From Fragilaria crotonensis (taxonomy: Eukaryota > Bacillariophyta > Fragilariophyceae > Fragilariales > Fragilariaceae): 56,885 nucleotides of DNA. Below are positions 9,208-19,527 of this stretch, in pieces; position 1 is the first letter of the stretch, and every line of letters begins with the position of its first letter. The DNA lies in the NCBI GenBank assembly GCA_022925895.1, contig JAKSYS010000397.1, forward strand, positions 1 through 56,885. Direction: 5' to 3'. The notes beneath the pieces were generated by a model. It did not search any database and was not told the origin of the DNA. It was given only the letters and a program-made list of their open reading frames with translations. The position numbers were made by a program, and so were the translations under genes.

Positions 9208-10932
9208 TTAGTTTTCGTTGTCACCTCTGCGTTGTTTCTTCAGCTTTTTCGTGAAACCACGCTTCCGACTAAACGCCTCCTTGACGGTTGCTTCGTCAGC
9301 ATCGTCAACGTCGCCTTCCAATATCATGCGTTCTTGCCTTTGTTCAGCCTCACGCACAACCTCAATTAATTCACGTTGCTTAGAATCGTAGAAAATTATT
9401 CCTCGTCCATTGCGATTTCCAGCGCGACCGCAACGACCCATGCGATGCAGATGTGCCACCACGTTGCCAGCAAACTCCAGTTGTACAACTGCTGTAACTC
9501 CCGGGACATCCAATCCGCGTGCTCCCAAGTCTGTACATACCAGAATAGACACCACGTCGTCGTCTTCGGAGTTGTCCTTTGAAGCTGGCGAGTAGTTGCG
9601 AAAGCGTTCCAAATTTTGCGTCCTTTCTTCCAACGGAATCTTGGCGTGGTATTTCACGCTTGGGAATCCAGCTCGTTCCAGTGCTCCCTGTGCGCCGTCA
9701 ACATCGTCGCCGGAATTCAGAAACACCATGACCTTTTCTCCCAGAAGGCCTCCCTCGCCAGGTGGAGTTTTCAATAGTTCCACCAATCGCTCCATTCGCT
9801 CTTTGTTGCCTTCGATTTCCATCCACAGAGTCCGTTCCCGGAGTCCGTAGTGCCGAGCACTGTGCATTCCTGCCATGGCGACACGCTCAGCATACGGAAA
9901 TTTCTTTTGCAGGTAGGCATCGACAGATCTCAATCCCATATCAGGCAATGTGGCAGCAACAAACACATGTTGGACTCTCTTGATCTCATAACTGGCATCC
10001 AGCTTGGTGGTGCGTCTAAATCCCAATAAGACATTCTCCAATTGACGAATGTAACCCCCATCCAGCAACATGTCGGCTTCGTCCACAATCAACGTGTTGA
10101 TATCGGCAAACATTTCAATGTTGGCTGGTTTTAATCCCAATGGCCCTACCGCTGCCGGTGTGGAAATGATAATATCTACCGGAGGGTCGTTCCCTCCCAG
10201 AGCAACACAATTGCGAAAGGGTTGGAAATCTTTGGGTTCCGACAGGCCCCCCGGCATGACAGCAATGCGAACAACCGTGCTGGGGTCCACGTTGTCGCCA
10301 TCGTGACTACGAGATGCCAAATCGAAACGATTATTTCCAACCAAGCATTGTGAACCTCCGCACAGTGGCATGGCCATGCGAACCACTTGATTGACAAGTT
10401 CCTTGTTCGGTACTAGGATGATCGCACGAGCGAAATCATACGTCACCCTGTTGTTTTTGTTTTCGGCCTTTTGTTGCAGAATTTCATCCACGAGCGGCAA
10501 TAGATACGCGAGCGTTTTACCACTCCCTGTTTCTGCACCAATAGTCACGTCGGTGCCCGCTTGAATGGCGGGATACGCGGAGGCTTGGACGGCTGATGGG
10601 CGACAGAGGCCCAACTGTTCCAAGCGCTGCAGCAGGAGGGGAGATTTGACACCAATGGATTGAAACGTAACATCCGGGGCTGCAAAGAAATCATAAATGG
10701 CGTCAGCTGGTTCAGTGGAGAACAAACGTGTCTGCAGTTGTCGTTGTACTGGCTTGCGTGGTTGAGCTCTGTACGCGTCGGAGGATCGGCATGGTAGCGA
10801 GCATGGCGAAGTAAATGCCACCATACTTCGTCGTGGAACTTGTGATACCCTTGCCGACGCTACTCTTAGGACACGTTGCATCATGAGAAAAAGAATGAAA
10901 GAGCAACGAACCATGGGCCGTCGTGGCAGCAA
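9208..10932 (-). CDS. DEAD-box RNA helicase, probably organellar
   Basis: Intact 574-residue frame with all core helicase motifs: Q-motif region (P-S-A-V-Q-A-S-A-Y-P), motif I A-E-T-G-S-G-K-T, motif II V-D-E-A-D, motif III as A-A-T (usual SAT), motif V C-T-D-L-G-A-R-G-L-D-V and motif VI H-R-M-G-R-C-G-R-A-G. The family unwinds RNA using ATP. The first ~75 residues are basic, Ser/Arg-rich and nearly free of acidic residues, ending in R-L-F-S-T-E, which looks like a mitochondrial transit peptide (plastid not excluded). The true start may be Met7 or Met17. The C-terminus is basic (K-K-L-K-K-Q-R-R). Likely role: ribosome assembly or RNA processing in the organelle. Confidence 0.9.
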   Translation of the reverse strand: MLPRRPMVRCSFILFLMMQRVLRVASARVSQVPRRSMVAFTSPCSLPCRSSDAYRAQPRKPVQRQLQTRLFSTEPADAIYDFFAAPDVTFQSIGVKSPLLLQRLEQLGLCRPSAVQASAYPAIQAGTDVTIGAETGSGKTLAYLLPLVDEILQQKAENKNNRVTYDFARAIILVPNKELVNQVVRMAMPLCGGSQCLVGNNRFDLASRSHDGDNVDPSTVVRIAVMPGGLSEPKDFQPFRNCVALGGNDPPVDIIISTPAAVGPLGLKPANIEMFADINTLIVDEADMLLDGGYIRQLENVLLGFRRTTKLDASYEIKRVQHVFVAATLPDMGLRSVDAYLQKKFPYAERVAMAGMHSARHYGLRERTLWMEIEGNKERMERLVELLKTPPGEGGLLGEKVMVFLNSGDDVDGAQGALERAGFPSVKYHAKIPLEERTQNLERFRNYSPASKDNSEDDDVVSILVCTDLGARGLDVPGVTAVVQLEFAGNVVAHLHRMGRCGRAGNRNGRGIIFYDSKQRELIEVVREAEQRQERMILEGDVDDADEATVKEAFSRKRGFTKKLKKQRRGDNEN

Positions 10933-11231
10933 CGTCTACGTTGGAGCGTTCTTGAAATTTTGTTCTTCGTGCAATTGATCGGGGCACCCGTCACATCTTT
11001 ATCTCGTCTGCATGATGGGTGGAAGTGCTCCCCGATGACAAGGACAGTGTGACGGACAGGCGCCATTATTTGCGAGCAGTGAATCGCAGTACTGGGAATG
11101 ACTCTACTGTAGTACTGGAGTGCTATTCAAATTACTATACGTCCTCTCTCGTCAGCCCGGAGAAATGTCCTTACTTTGTTGGATTTTTGTCCGACGTCCC
11201 ATGGCCCACTTCCCACTGGGACGATGTGACG

Positions 11232-11972
11232 ATGCTACAGCTCCGAGCCATCCTTGCGCTTGTGATTAACGTTGCTGCGACTTCAGTGGTACATGCCTTT
11301 TCTCCATGTCCACCGCCTCGATTTGATGTATTTTGCGACAAGATTGTTGGTCTCTGGCATACGTCCCGAGGAAGTCGAACAGTCGAGGATGTGATGCGGT
11401 CATGTGGAGGTGCCATCCAGGGGATTCGCGACAACGACTTCTACCTGAATCGTGCCGACGATGGGTTTTGTTATTTCGATTGTGGAAGCTATTCGTATGG
11501 ACCAGTTGATATTGCAACTGTATCGCCTTCCAATAGACTCCTTGCTAGTTTGGCTTTGCCAAATGTGAGAATCTGGTTATCATCACATGAGGGTATACTT
11601 ACTGTGGACGCAACCCTGTTGCCCAACATTAAATCGGAAGCGGATGCCACGGTCCTGCTAGAAAACGTAGTGCTGCCCATCGCCAGTACTAGACCAGAAT
11701 TCTGCGTGGGGAGACAACTGCAATGTCGAATGGCATCGCCTTCACAACCTTGGATGATGCAACGCGTTCTGTGGGAGTCTCGACAAGTTTCTGATGAAAA
11801 TCACGATCCACTTGTCGGCCCGTTTCAATGTTGGATTGAACATACAGATAATACAATATCCATGGGAGTGTCATGCGAATCAAGTGGATACGTTAAGGAG
11901 ATTCTGCGAAGCTACAACGTTGACAGTGGCAAACAATGTAAAGTTACGCTTCAGGAGGGCAGGCTGTTGTAG
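11232..11972 (+). CDS. Putative plastid-targeted protein of unknown function
   Basis: The open frame begins upstream at 11019, but the Met at 11232 opens a clean signal peptide (M-L-Q-L-R-A-I-L-A-L-V-I-N-V-A-A) ending V-V-H-A followed by F-S-P. An A|F junction is the hallmark of bipartite plastid presequences in diatoms. The mature part (~225 aa) has several Cys, a G-L-W-H-T-S-R-G motif near its start and alternating hydrophobic segments that could form a beta-barrel such as a lipocalin-like fold; that fold is a guess. It is divergent from the DEAD-box helicase gene, sharing about 300 bp of promoter. Confidence 0.6.
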   Translation: MLQLRAILALVINVAATSVVHAFSPCPPPRFDVFCDKIVGLWHTSRGSRTVEDVMRSCGGAIQGIRDNDFYLNRADDGFCYFDCGSYSYGPVDIATVSPSNRLLASLALPNVRIWLSSHEGILTVDATLLPNIKSEADATVLLENVVLPIASTRPEFCVGRQLQCRMASPSQPWMMQRVLWESRQVSDENHDPLVGPFQCWIEHTDNTISMGVSCESSGYVKEILRSYNVDSGKQCKVTLQEGRLL

Positions 11973-12267
11973 GTCTGCCACGTGCTCGCTGGACATCAGC
12001 ATACAGCGTAGGCGCTTGGTTCGTACATGTTCTCGTCATCGCGGAATACATTACTTTCATGCTACATCCTTGTTGTGGCATCATGCGCTCTCAATTCTCA
12101 CACTCTTGTCACACATGAGCTGATGAATATTATGGTAAGAAATGGAGTAGCACTTGTTCTCCGAGTCCGATTGTCAGTTACCGTTTATCTCCTTCGCGAG
12201 CATTTGAAGCACACTGTAATATTTCAAACTTCAAACACAGCAATGTGTGTTGTTGGGAATCCGCATA

Positions 12268-12862
12268 CCACATAAAAAGTGCCTGGAGCCGTTACTTTCA
12301 CCCCGTTGTGGACTAAAGATATCTTGCTCAAAATTGCTTTGATTTCAATTCTGTTTGCTTACAAGTGCTGTGTAATGTTCTTGGCTATCCAGAACATTAA
12401 TCATCCTTTTACCAGAGCAAGAATTGATGAAGTTGTCGCTGAACTTGTGACGCTCATTTTAGAATTTAACAGCTCCAGGCACTTCATTTAAATGTAAACA
12501 TACCTTAAGACATTTTTTTGGTATCGGTTGAGATTTTTCACCCCATTTGACTATGATTTTTTGTACGTGTTTTCTACTGCTACAGAGTTTTTCCCTATTG
12601 GTGGTACGCGATCAATGGGGTGAAATCCCCGAGGGGAGAAAAATTGCCACCCCTCAACTTCCAGTGAGCTTTACAACCCAGTCTACAAATTGGTTAATTC
12701 ACTGCTCCAGACAACATTGTTATATTGTATATCAGAGATCAACTCTTCCATAGCAAGTGCTATCAATTTCTTAAAATTGAGTGACTTCTTTGTAGGAGGA
12801 GGCGAAAAAACCCCGTTTAACGGCTCCAGCGGTCGAAACGGCTCCAGGCACTTTTTATGTGG
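12268..12862. mobile_element. Non-autonomous TIR element (Tc1/mariner-like MITE)
   Basis: A perfect 26-bp terminal inverted repeat (12268-12293 and 12837-12862, beginning CCACATAAAAAGTGCC) is flanked by TA on each side (12266-12267 and 12863-12864). A shortened copy of the repeat core, CTCCAGGCACTT, lies inside at about 12473-12484, and AACGGCTCC occurs twice near the right end. No transposase is encoded in the 595 bp. The TIR differs from that of the 6201 element, so this is a separate family. Confidence 0.75.
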
Positions 12863-13267
12863 TAGTGTGTGTGCTCTAGAGAGGGGTTATACGTTGTACA
12901 GATTTTGTAGTAGTAGGAGAAGTCGGAACTTCATCGCGCATCAGATTTCAGATCGGTACCAGGTACTGTACCTGGTACTTGTACTATCGACTCTGAGCAC
13001 AGCACGTGTTCACGTGAGTGCTGGTACCCTTGTACGTGGTTCCAATCTCCCATGGGAAAAGAGAGGCGGAAGCCACATTCGTCACGGAGTCCGGGCGATA
13101 GAGATCGCAATTCGCACATAATTCTTGCTCTTGTTTGGTGAGCGACTAAACATACGATCGCCCACTTTCCACCACACTGTATCATTTTAATATGCGGTAT
13201 GCTGATGAATAGTAAGACTTGACATTCTTGGAGTATCGACTATCGACCACAATACCTAGTAGCACAG
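12863..13267. other. Intergenic with a strong short palindrome
   Basis: No gene was seen. At about 12954-12978 the sequence GGTACCAGGTACTGTACCTGG is a near-perfect palindrome, followed by TACTTGTAC. The right end carries the promoter of the GT90 gene at 13268. The stretch 11973-12267, left of the MITE, also shows only short shadow frames. Confidence 0.5.
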
Positions 13268-14728
13268 ATGTCCGCGATGGTACACAAACGAAAAGACAGT
13301 GATCTTCCTGACGTTTGCGATCGGCACGGTGGCTCATCGAGCACACATTTTGATCACCAATTACCACACCACCATTATCACAATCACCATCACCATCACC
13401 ACCACAGAAACAAGAATGAGCCATGTTGTCCAATGCAAGTTGCAGTGATGTTTTTCATTGTGTTTTATTTGGGTGGTGGGTTCTTCGTAGTTCTGTTCTC
13501 TGCGGCGAGTTTGGTTGCAAGCGGTGAAATGTCGCCTGCCGACGTTGAGCTCATGACATTCCATCATCGAACCAACTTGAACCCGAGGACGCGTGCCGAC
13601 CGATTCCCATCGGTCGAAGATCGAGTCAAGTTTTACATGTCGGATTGGTATCTACAACCTTGCAGCGACGAGGACAAACTTGGATACTCTGAAGTATACA
13701 ATGGGAACTACACAATCATACGGGTTGATGTTGACGCACAGAGCTACGATTTTTATGGTTCTATTCAGCGAAATAAGCCCCTCTATCTCGATCCTTCGGT
13801 ATTGTCGACTTGCACCAGCAGCCTTTTCAATTTGGCCCTGAGAACCGTGTCGTTTCAAAAGTCTCAATCTCATCTCGTTGATGATAGGAGGCATCATCGA
13901 CCAATCTGTGCAGATCTGGAAGGATTGCTTCCTCTCAAACCCAGCTTGGCTTATTTTGGTGGTGTTGGACCCTCCATTCCGGTTCCCTTGTTTAGCTCAG
14001 TCCGAGATGTCTCACTCGTACCATTTGCATCTCCCGAATCTTGTCGGACAAAAAGTAGTCCGAAGTCAGACAGGAACTCCCCTATACTTTGGCGAATGTC
14101 GAGTCGTCGACAGTTTGATATGCTGGTGAGTTCGAAACTTCGAGACATCCCTTGGGAAAAGAAGACTCCCACTGCCGTGTTTCGAGACTCGGGACGATTA
14201 CTCGATTCGAGGGATGAGTGTTTGGAGGACCTAGTTTGTCGATTCATCATCGAACACGCCAATTCGAAACTGATTAATGCCGGTTATGAACTGGATTTCC
14301 GAAAGCCGGTGCCGCACACTATCGATGGCATTGTCGTAACTCGTGACCCGTTGGGCACGCGATCCTTGCAGTCGCACAAAATAATCATCGACTTCAACAA
14401 TGGCCACCACGATAACGGTGTTCAACTGGCCTGGAAACTCTACAGCACGTCGGTGTTACTCATGCCTATACCAACGCAAGCAACTTGGTTGATGGAGCCA
14501 TTACTCATGCCCTGGAAGCACTTTATTCCTTTGAATGACACGAACGCTGAAGAAATGGTGCAATGGGTAATTGATAACGATGAGGAGGCGCATCGCATAT
14601 CGGAACGTGCATCGCTTTTTCTTCATGATCTTCTCCTTCATCCTCAAGCTATGATTGACGAAGAGAATATCAAGCGCCAAATGATTGAACGCTATCAAGC
14701 TCACTGGATCTATAAAGTTAGTGAATAA
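13268..14728 (+). CDS. Type II membrane glycosyltransferase, GT90/CAP10-like
   Basis: Intact 486-residue frame. Residues 1-55 are cytosolic and very His-rich (a run of seven His). A membrane anchor follows at ~57-80 (V-A-V-M-F-F-I-V-F-Y-L-G-G-G-F). The lumenal part ends with the signature of CAP10/GT90 enzymes: H-K-I-I-I-D-F-N-N-G at ~370, then S-T-S-V-L-L-M ... M-E-P-L-L-M-P-W-K-H-F-I-P-L-N and a helical tail. GT90 enzymes transfer xylose or glucose to proteins and polysaccharides in the ER/Golgi; the sugar here cannot be read from sequence. The His-rich tail may bind metal. The 3' end overlaps the convergent prenyltransferase gene by 11 bp. Confidence 0.75.
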   Translation: MSAMVHKRKDSDLPDVCDRHGGSSSTHFDHQLPHHHYHNHHHHHHHRNKNEPCCPMQVAVMFFIVFYLGGGFFVVLFSAASLVASGEMSPADVELMTFHHRTNLNPRTRADRFPSVEDRVKFYMSDWYLQPCSDEDKLGYSEVYNGNYTIIRVDVDAQSYDFYGSIQRNKPLYLDPSVLSTCTSSLFNLALRTVSFQKSQSHLVDDRRHHRPICADLEGLLPLKPSLAYFGGVGPSIPVPLFSSVRDVSLVPFASPESCRTKSSPKSDRNSPILWRMSSRRQFDMLVSSKLRDIPWEKKTPTAVFRDSGRLLDSRDECLEDLVCRFIIEHANSKLINAGYELDFRKPVPHTIDGIVVTRDPLGTRSLQSHKIIIDFNNGHHDNGVQLAWKLYSTSVLLMPIPTQATWLMEPLLMPWKHFIPLNDTNAEEMVQWVIDNDEEAHRISERASLFLHDLLLHPQAMIDEENIKRQMIERYQAHWIYKVSE

Positions 14729-15692
14729 CGCCGCGCTTCTTCTCCAACTCTTCCACTCTATAAATCCAGTACTTGCGGCGAATCAAATCGTATTGTAAAG
14801 CCATGGCCTTGCACGTGTCAATCGCCTCGACAATGCTCTCGGTAGTTCCACTCATCTCCAACATATCGATGCGAGCCGAATTCAGGTTGACACACGCTTC
14901 TTGATCGCGCCCGGCATCCTCTAGGACTTGTTTGACATCTGTCGCCGCCTTTAAGTAATGGGCAACCATGGCCGGTGTGTTTTGTTCCTTGAGGATGCCA
15001 ATCAAATATCGCCAAGGTGATTCATTGTAGGGATCGATCGACGCAATTTCAATTGCATAATCAGCCTCTTGACGAGCAGTTTCTTCTGTCAATGGATCAC
15101 GATTTCCTCTATATGGACTGCAAACCATCGTTGATTCCATGCCGAGTTATTTCGACAGTCTTCTACAATCAAGTCATTGGAAAATTTAATTTCATCCAAA
15201 AACAATTGATCCATCGCAACCACTCGAATGATCCATTGCCGTGACGACCACATGTGATAATTCTTTCCATCTTCACTCAAAACTGTCGCAATGTAATCCA
15301 ACTCCCTTCGCGCCTTTGCTTCGTCGATTCCGGAGGCTTCCAACAAGAAACGACGATGAAATGCGATCTGATAATTCTTTGGATTGGGATCCACCCAACT
15401 TTGCCGCCAATTCCAAGTCTTTCTGTACCAGTTCCTCGCTCAAACCAATATTCTCCAAACATAATCGACGAAAGTGCCAAACAGTGTAGTTGGCTGGATT
15501 GAGTTGGAGGCAAATGGTGGTCAATTGCAGTGCTCGTTCAGATCGTTCATCGGCCTTGAGAATGGCCCGCATGTAATCGTAACCCAGAGTAAAATCTGGT
15601 TTGTAGTCAATCCTACAGACTGGTTGCGCACCATCGCCTTGAGGAACAGGAGTTACGTCTGAGAAAACAATGGGGATCTCATGTGTCAACAT
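14718..15692 (-). CDS. Protein farnesyltransferase/geranylgeranyltransferase I alpha subunit (frame-broken)
   Basis: Three frames add up to one protein of about 320 residues. Part 1 (15692 to ~15390) has F-S-D-V-T-P-V-P-Q-G-D-G and N-Y-T-V-W-H-F-R-R. Part 2 (~15390-15135) has P-K-N-Y-Q-I-A-F-H-R-R and N-N-S-A-W-N-Q-R-W-F. Part 3 (~15135-14718) has N-E-S-P-W-R-Y-L-I-G-I-L. These N-Y-x-x-W-x-x-R-R units are the prenyltransferase alpha repeats. The subunit pairs with FTase or GGTase-I beta subunits to lipidate CaaX proteins. The breaks lie at a GGG run near 15390 and near 15130; one fits an extra base, the other a missing base. Met at 15692 fits the family start better than Met 15725. Confidence 0.8.
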
Positions 15693-16811
15693 GGTCAGAC
15701 TGCGCCGTAATGGATGGTTGCCCAACCCACCATCAACAAGACACTGAACTATGTTACCCGCTGCGGTGCTCTATGGCATGTAAATTCATTGGCAAGGTTT
15801 GTCAGATCATACTGTGCCACTGTTGGTAATATCGACGGTCCTACCGTACGATGCGATGACAGTGTCGATGGCAACGGTGCTACTGTACCACGCGACAACA
15901 CTGCAAGTACGAAAACTATCTGTTCGATCGGATCGTGTGCTAGCTATGTCCTGGACGATGATGATCTTGGTTGGACAGTTGTGAACAGAGGTTCAAACAA
16001 GTCCAAGACCAAGACCTGACATAAGGATTTATGCCAAGAGGCATGCAAGTGTTGGAAAGCCTTTATAGGCATATGTACTAATGGATCCGGGGTTAGATTA
16101 ACCCAGTGGGATTACTTTCAGTCTTGGAGTTGGTCTTGTTCCAACTTGGACTTAAGGAAAGTGGTCTTGTGTTTGTTCTGCTTGTACTGGATGAGATGTG
16201 TGGTTAATCTTGGGAGCTTTTGGAGTCCAGGAACAAGATTGGAATAGATCTAGAAAGTGTAATTTCTAGAACTCACAATATTCGAAAACAGGATCTAGTA
16301 GCGTCGAGTTCACTACTGGATAGAGAGTCTACGGTATTGGGAATCAGAGATATTTAACAAAGGTTACCGTTCGAAGTCATACTGTTCACTCGGAGCTCGG
16401 ATTAGACTGGGTCCCAAGTTAAAAATGATCGTTGAGCACCGGAGTACCCAGTTATACGTAGTACCGATACCAGGTACAGTACCTGGTGAACACGGCTTTC
16501 GCGGATGGAATTTGAGCAGATATAGCCGAATGGAAGATTCTCTTACTGTATTGGAGTACTGTACAACCTCAAGAAACATGTACCCGTAAGGTATGTAGAA
16601 CATTTCTGACATGTGCGAACACATGCATACGCCGAGAGCATGCGAACGTTGAGTCATCGTCGTCTCTTCCCGTCACACACGCAAGAATCGGACTGTCGGC
16701 ACGACTTGTTCGCGGTCGATGTTGTTCCGTAGATCTACTAGAAGAGATTGCTTCATAGTAACCTGTGCACTGGCAATTGATCTCACGACGTATTTGCATG
16801 ACTGTTGAACC
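15693..16811. other. Intergenic, no gene recognised
   Basis: A 101-residue plus-strand frame (15714-16019) has no recognisable motif and overlaps the prenyltransferase 5' end, so it is not called. The palindromic block ACCAGGTACAGTACCTGGT lies at about 16469-16487. The rest is unassigned. Confidence 0.4.
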
Positions 16812-17734
16812 ATGGCAACGACTCAATCAGCACTTGCGCAAGGCTTGGACCCCATTTCATCCTTCCTTCTCTACGCAATTAGAGTGACTTTGGATGACAA
16901 TGGAGCATGGGAATGGAATCTGAGGTTGGTGGGTGTCGTTTCCGCAATTGTTCTAATGGTCATCAAGTTCACCTTTCACAAGGCCTATGGGATTGATTGG
17001 TTCTCCCTGACGAATGCGATTGTGACGGGTTTCGAGCAGTAGTGGTTGTCTATCTCAACTCATATGCGTCGGAAGCGATGACTGGATTTCCAGGTATGAA
17101 GATATTGTTATTTCTTGGTACACGTGCCGTATTTGAAAATGTATTATCTGTACAGTGGTTCAACGTCTCATTTACTTCTTCCACAGAGCCATTTCGGACG
17201 GCACAATGCGATGCCCCTCTAACGAGCCTGCATCGCATACTTCCTGCGGTAGCCATGGGATACGCCGTTATCGACGTTATCGATGGTTTTACAGTTGGAA
17301 TAGACTTCTTGATTCACGGGATTTTGACCTTATCAGTGATGCTGTTTTTCTGTGAACTGGATAGACCTCAGATTGTGGCACCCTTTGTCATTATGGAATG
17401 CTCCACGATCTTCCTGAACTTTGTGCGAGCCACGTTTCTGGATGAGACGGGTAGTCTCGTGGTGCAGCTTCTGTTCGCGATCACATTCACTCTATGTCGC
17501 ATTATCATTGTTCCTCCCTTGCATTTCCATGTGACGAAAGCTCTCTTCATGGCGGAAACGAATGATTGTGACGGGCCCTACTTCAAGTGGGTCGTTCTTC
17601 TGTTCGGAGTGTTCTTCAATTCCTTGAATGCATTTTGGTTCTACAAACTAGTTCGCAAAGTGCGACGAAAGCTGTCAGGTAAAGAGAAGATCAAAGACAA
17701 ATTGTGTCTGACGAGCACAACTAAGACGGACTGA
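16812..17734 (+). CDS. TLC-domain (TRAM/LAG1/CLN8) membrane protein, frame-broken
   Basis: Frame 1 runs 16812 to about 17030, with an N-terminal region and one membrane segment (L-V-G-V-V-S-A-I-V-L-M-V). Frame 2 continues to 17734. A single missing base in the GGGTTT run near 17028 joins them (N-A-I-V-T-G-F then R-A-V-V-V-V). The joined ~306 residues carry multiple membrane segments with TLC features: G-Y-A-V-I-D-V-I, I-D-F-L-I-H-G-I-L-T-L and M-E-C-S-T-I-F-L-N-F-V-R, the last matching the E-x-S-T-x-F-x-N-x-R pattern of TLCD proteins. Such proteins affect membrane lipid composition or sphingolipids; the exact role is unknown. The C-terminus is a basic cytosolic tail. Confidence 0.65.
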
Positions 17735-18177
17735 GGATCCGGATCAAAACATAGTACCAGGTAGTCCTTTTCAATACCAGAAAAGTTGTGAATCTACATA
17801 TTAGGATGATGTAATACGACTGACGCCTGCCGTGAAATCATGGTTGGCATCAAATCCGTAAGAGCTCAACATTTACGAGCGGCTGCATTAATATTGAACG
17901 TCCTGATTATGCTGGGCTGATACGGACGCAATCACACCTACCAACTTTCTCGCTCACGTAACCGATGAGACTTCCCCCCTTGATCGCTCCGAGCGATAGT
18001 CATGACAAGAACGGAATGCCCGACCCGACCAGTATCTTCCAACAACTTGATAGTAAAGGCACTTTAGAATGCTGTGCTCCGCGCCTAGCAGGAGCTGAGC
18101 CATCCAATATCAACGGTATAGATCAGGACAGTGTCCAAATGAATTTTTCTCGAACAAATCGGCTTTTGATTTCCCAA
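17735..18177. other. Intergenic between convergent genes
   Basis: Contains AGTACCAGGTAG at 17754-17765 and short shadow frames. No gene seen. Confidence 0.45.
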
Positions 18178-19527
18178 TTATCCTGACCCTTTCGACGCAT
18201 TTTTCGTCGGCACCATGGGCGATGGCATTCCCGCAACCTCACTCTTCTTCTTTGAGCTCGGGTGTTTACCTTTGTTGCCTCGTACCACACCACCATTTCC
18301 GACCTTGTTCGTATGATTGGTGCGACCCTTGCTAAGATCCTTCTTTGCACTAGTGTTGACGGCAGATGCCGAATGCCGATGCTGCTTTCCTGTAGGAGTG
18401 TCCTTCACTAACGTTTTCTTAACCTTTTTGCGATTTGCTTCTTCGTTACGCTTGGCACGCAAATGCAAGACAATGGCCGCCAGCTTCTGATCCGAGTCTG
18501 CCCCATTCTCTCCATGGCCGACTCCTCCACCGGGAAGCGGCTTGGGACGACTCTGACGTTCCTCGGTTGCCTTGACTTGTTTGGTGAAGAAGAGCTTGTA
18601 TTCATTTGTGTTTTCAATGGATACTTCGCGACGGTCGCGGGTTTCCTTATCACGCCAAGCCTTTCCATTGACAGAAGCTTCAACTTGGCACTTTCCATAC
18701 AACTGAGACGTTTTGGCGTCTTCGTCCGCCAATGCGGATAGAGATTCGATGGCTTGCAGGAGCTGCAATTTGGCAAGGGACGATAAGCGACTCTTTTCTG
18801 CCGCCGAGAACATGGGAGTCAAAGTCTTGGTCGATTCCTTAACAGGAGCCTTCACTGTCGCATTAGTTTGCATCGCGTCATTCTTGTCGGTATTTGGAGC
18901 CTCACTGTCGAGGTTCTTCACATCCCCTCCATCACGCGTTGTATTGGCAGTGCCTCCGTTCGCTGCGACATCGACTGGAGCCGGCACAACGACCTTCACC
19001 GCAGTTTGAGGTGATGGTACTGGAGGAACAGGCGCAGTCAAAACAAAGTAGGCACATCCATGCTTTTCACCGCGACGACGAGACGTTTTAGCAGGAACCA
19101 CATATAAGGCCCGTGCCGTAATGAAAGGACCTTCGACTGAGACGGCGGTGTCTCCTTTGACGACATCGACCAGAGTCAACTGTTCTGTCTGTTTGACTAG
19201 GACATCACCATTTGATGCTTCATCAGGCATCGGCGTGACACCATCATTTTCATCCTTCACCTGTGTCGATAACACCAGCTTTTCATCTGCAATTATCTTC
19301 TCCACTGACGCCATGTCCAGCTTGATCGGAAGGCTAGATTTGGCGTTGACATGTGCGATCATGTTGCCCACCACTCTCAAAATTTGTTCAGCGGTATGGA
19401 ATGGCAATTTACGAAAGGTCACTTTAGTCTGTTGCACCTGCCATGGAGTTCTGCTGATGCCATTGTTGCGGTTCCGAGGCTGACGGCCTCGGCGTCGCCC
19501 CTTGTTGGGGTTGCGACGCTCCGTCAT
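18178..19527 (-). CDS. Basic, largely disordered protein; UPF3-like candidate
   Basis: Intact 449-residue frame. After a basic N-terminus (N-K-G-R-R-R-G-R-Q-P-R-N-R) there is a short folded segment starting T-K-V-T-F-R-K-L-P and running to about residue 175, where F-I-T-A-R-A-L-Y-V-V-P and G-C-A-Y-F-V-L-T-A-P occur. The K-V-x-x-R-x-L-P start and beta-rich end recall the Smg-4/UPF3 RNP-like domain of nonsense-mediated decay. The rest is Ala/Val/Thr-rich linker followed by a Lys/Arg tail. The match is weak, and another RNA-binding role is equally possible. Confidence 0.4.
   Translation of the reverse strand: MTERRNPNKGRRRGRQPRNRNNGISRTPWQVQQTKVTFRKLPFHTAEQILRVVGNMIAHVNAKSSLPIKLDMASVEKIIADEKLVLSTQVKDENDGVTPMPDEASNGDVLVKQTEQLTLVDVVKGDTAVSVEGPFITARALYVVPAKTSRRRGEKHGCAYFVLTAPVPPVPSPQTAVKVVVPAPVDVAANGGTANTTRDGGDVKNLDSEAPNTDKNDAMQTNATVKAPVKESTKTLTPMFSAAEKSRLSSLAKLQLLQAIESLSALADEDAKTSQLYGKCQVEASVNGKAWRDKETRDRREVSIENTNEYKLFFTKQVKATEERQSRPKPLPGGGVGHGENGADSDQKLAAIVLHLRAKRNEEANRKKVKKTLVKDTPTGKQHRHSASAVNTSAKKDLSKGRTNHTNKVGNGGVVRGNKGKHPSSKKKSEVAGMPSPMVPTKNASKGSG

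Noticed and set aside
15714..16019. 101-residue plus-strand ORF
   Set aside because: No motif, overlaps the 5' end of the conserved prenyltransferase gene, and reads like chance.
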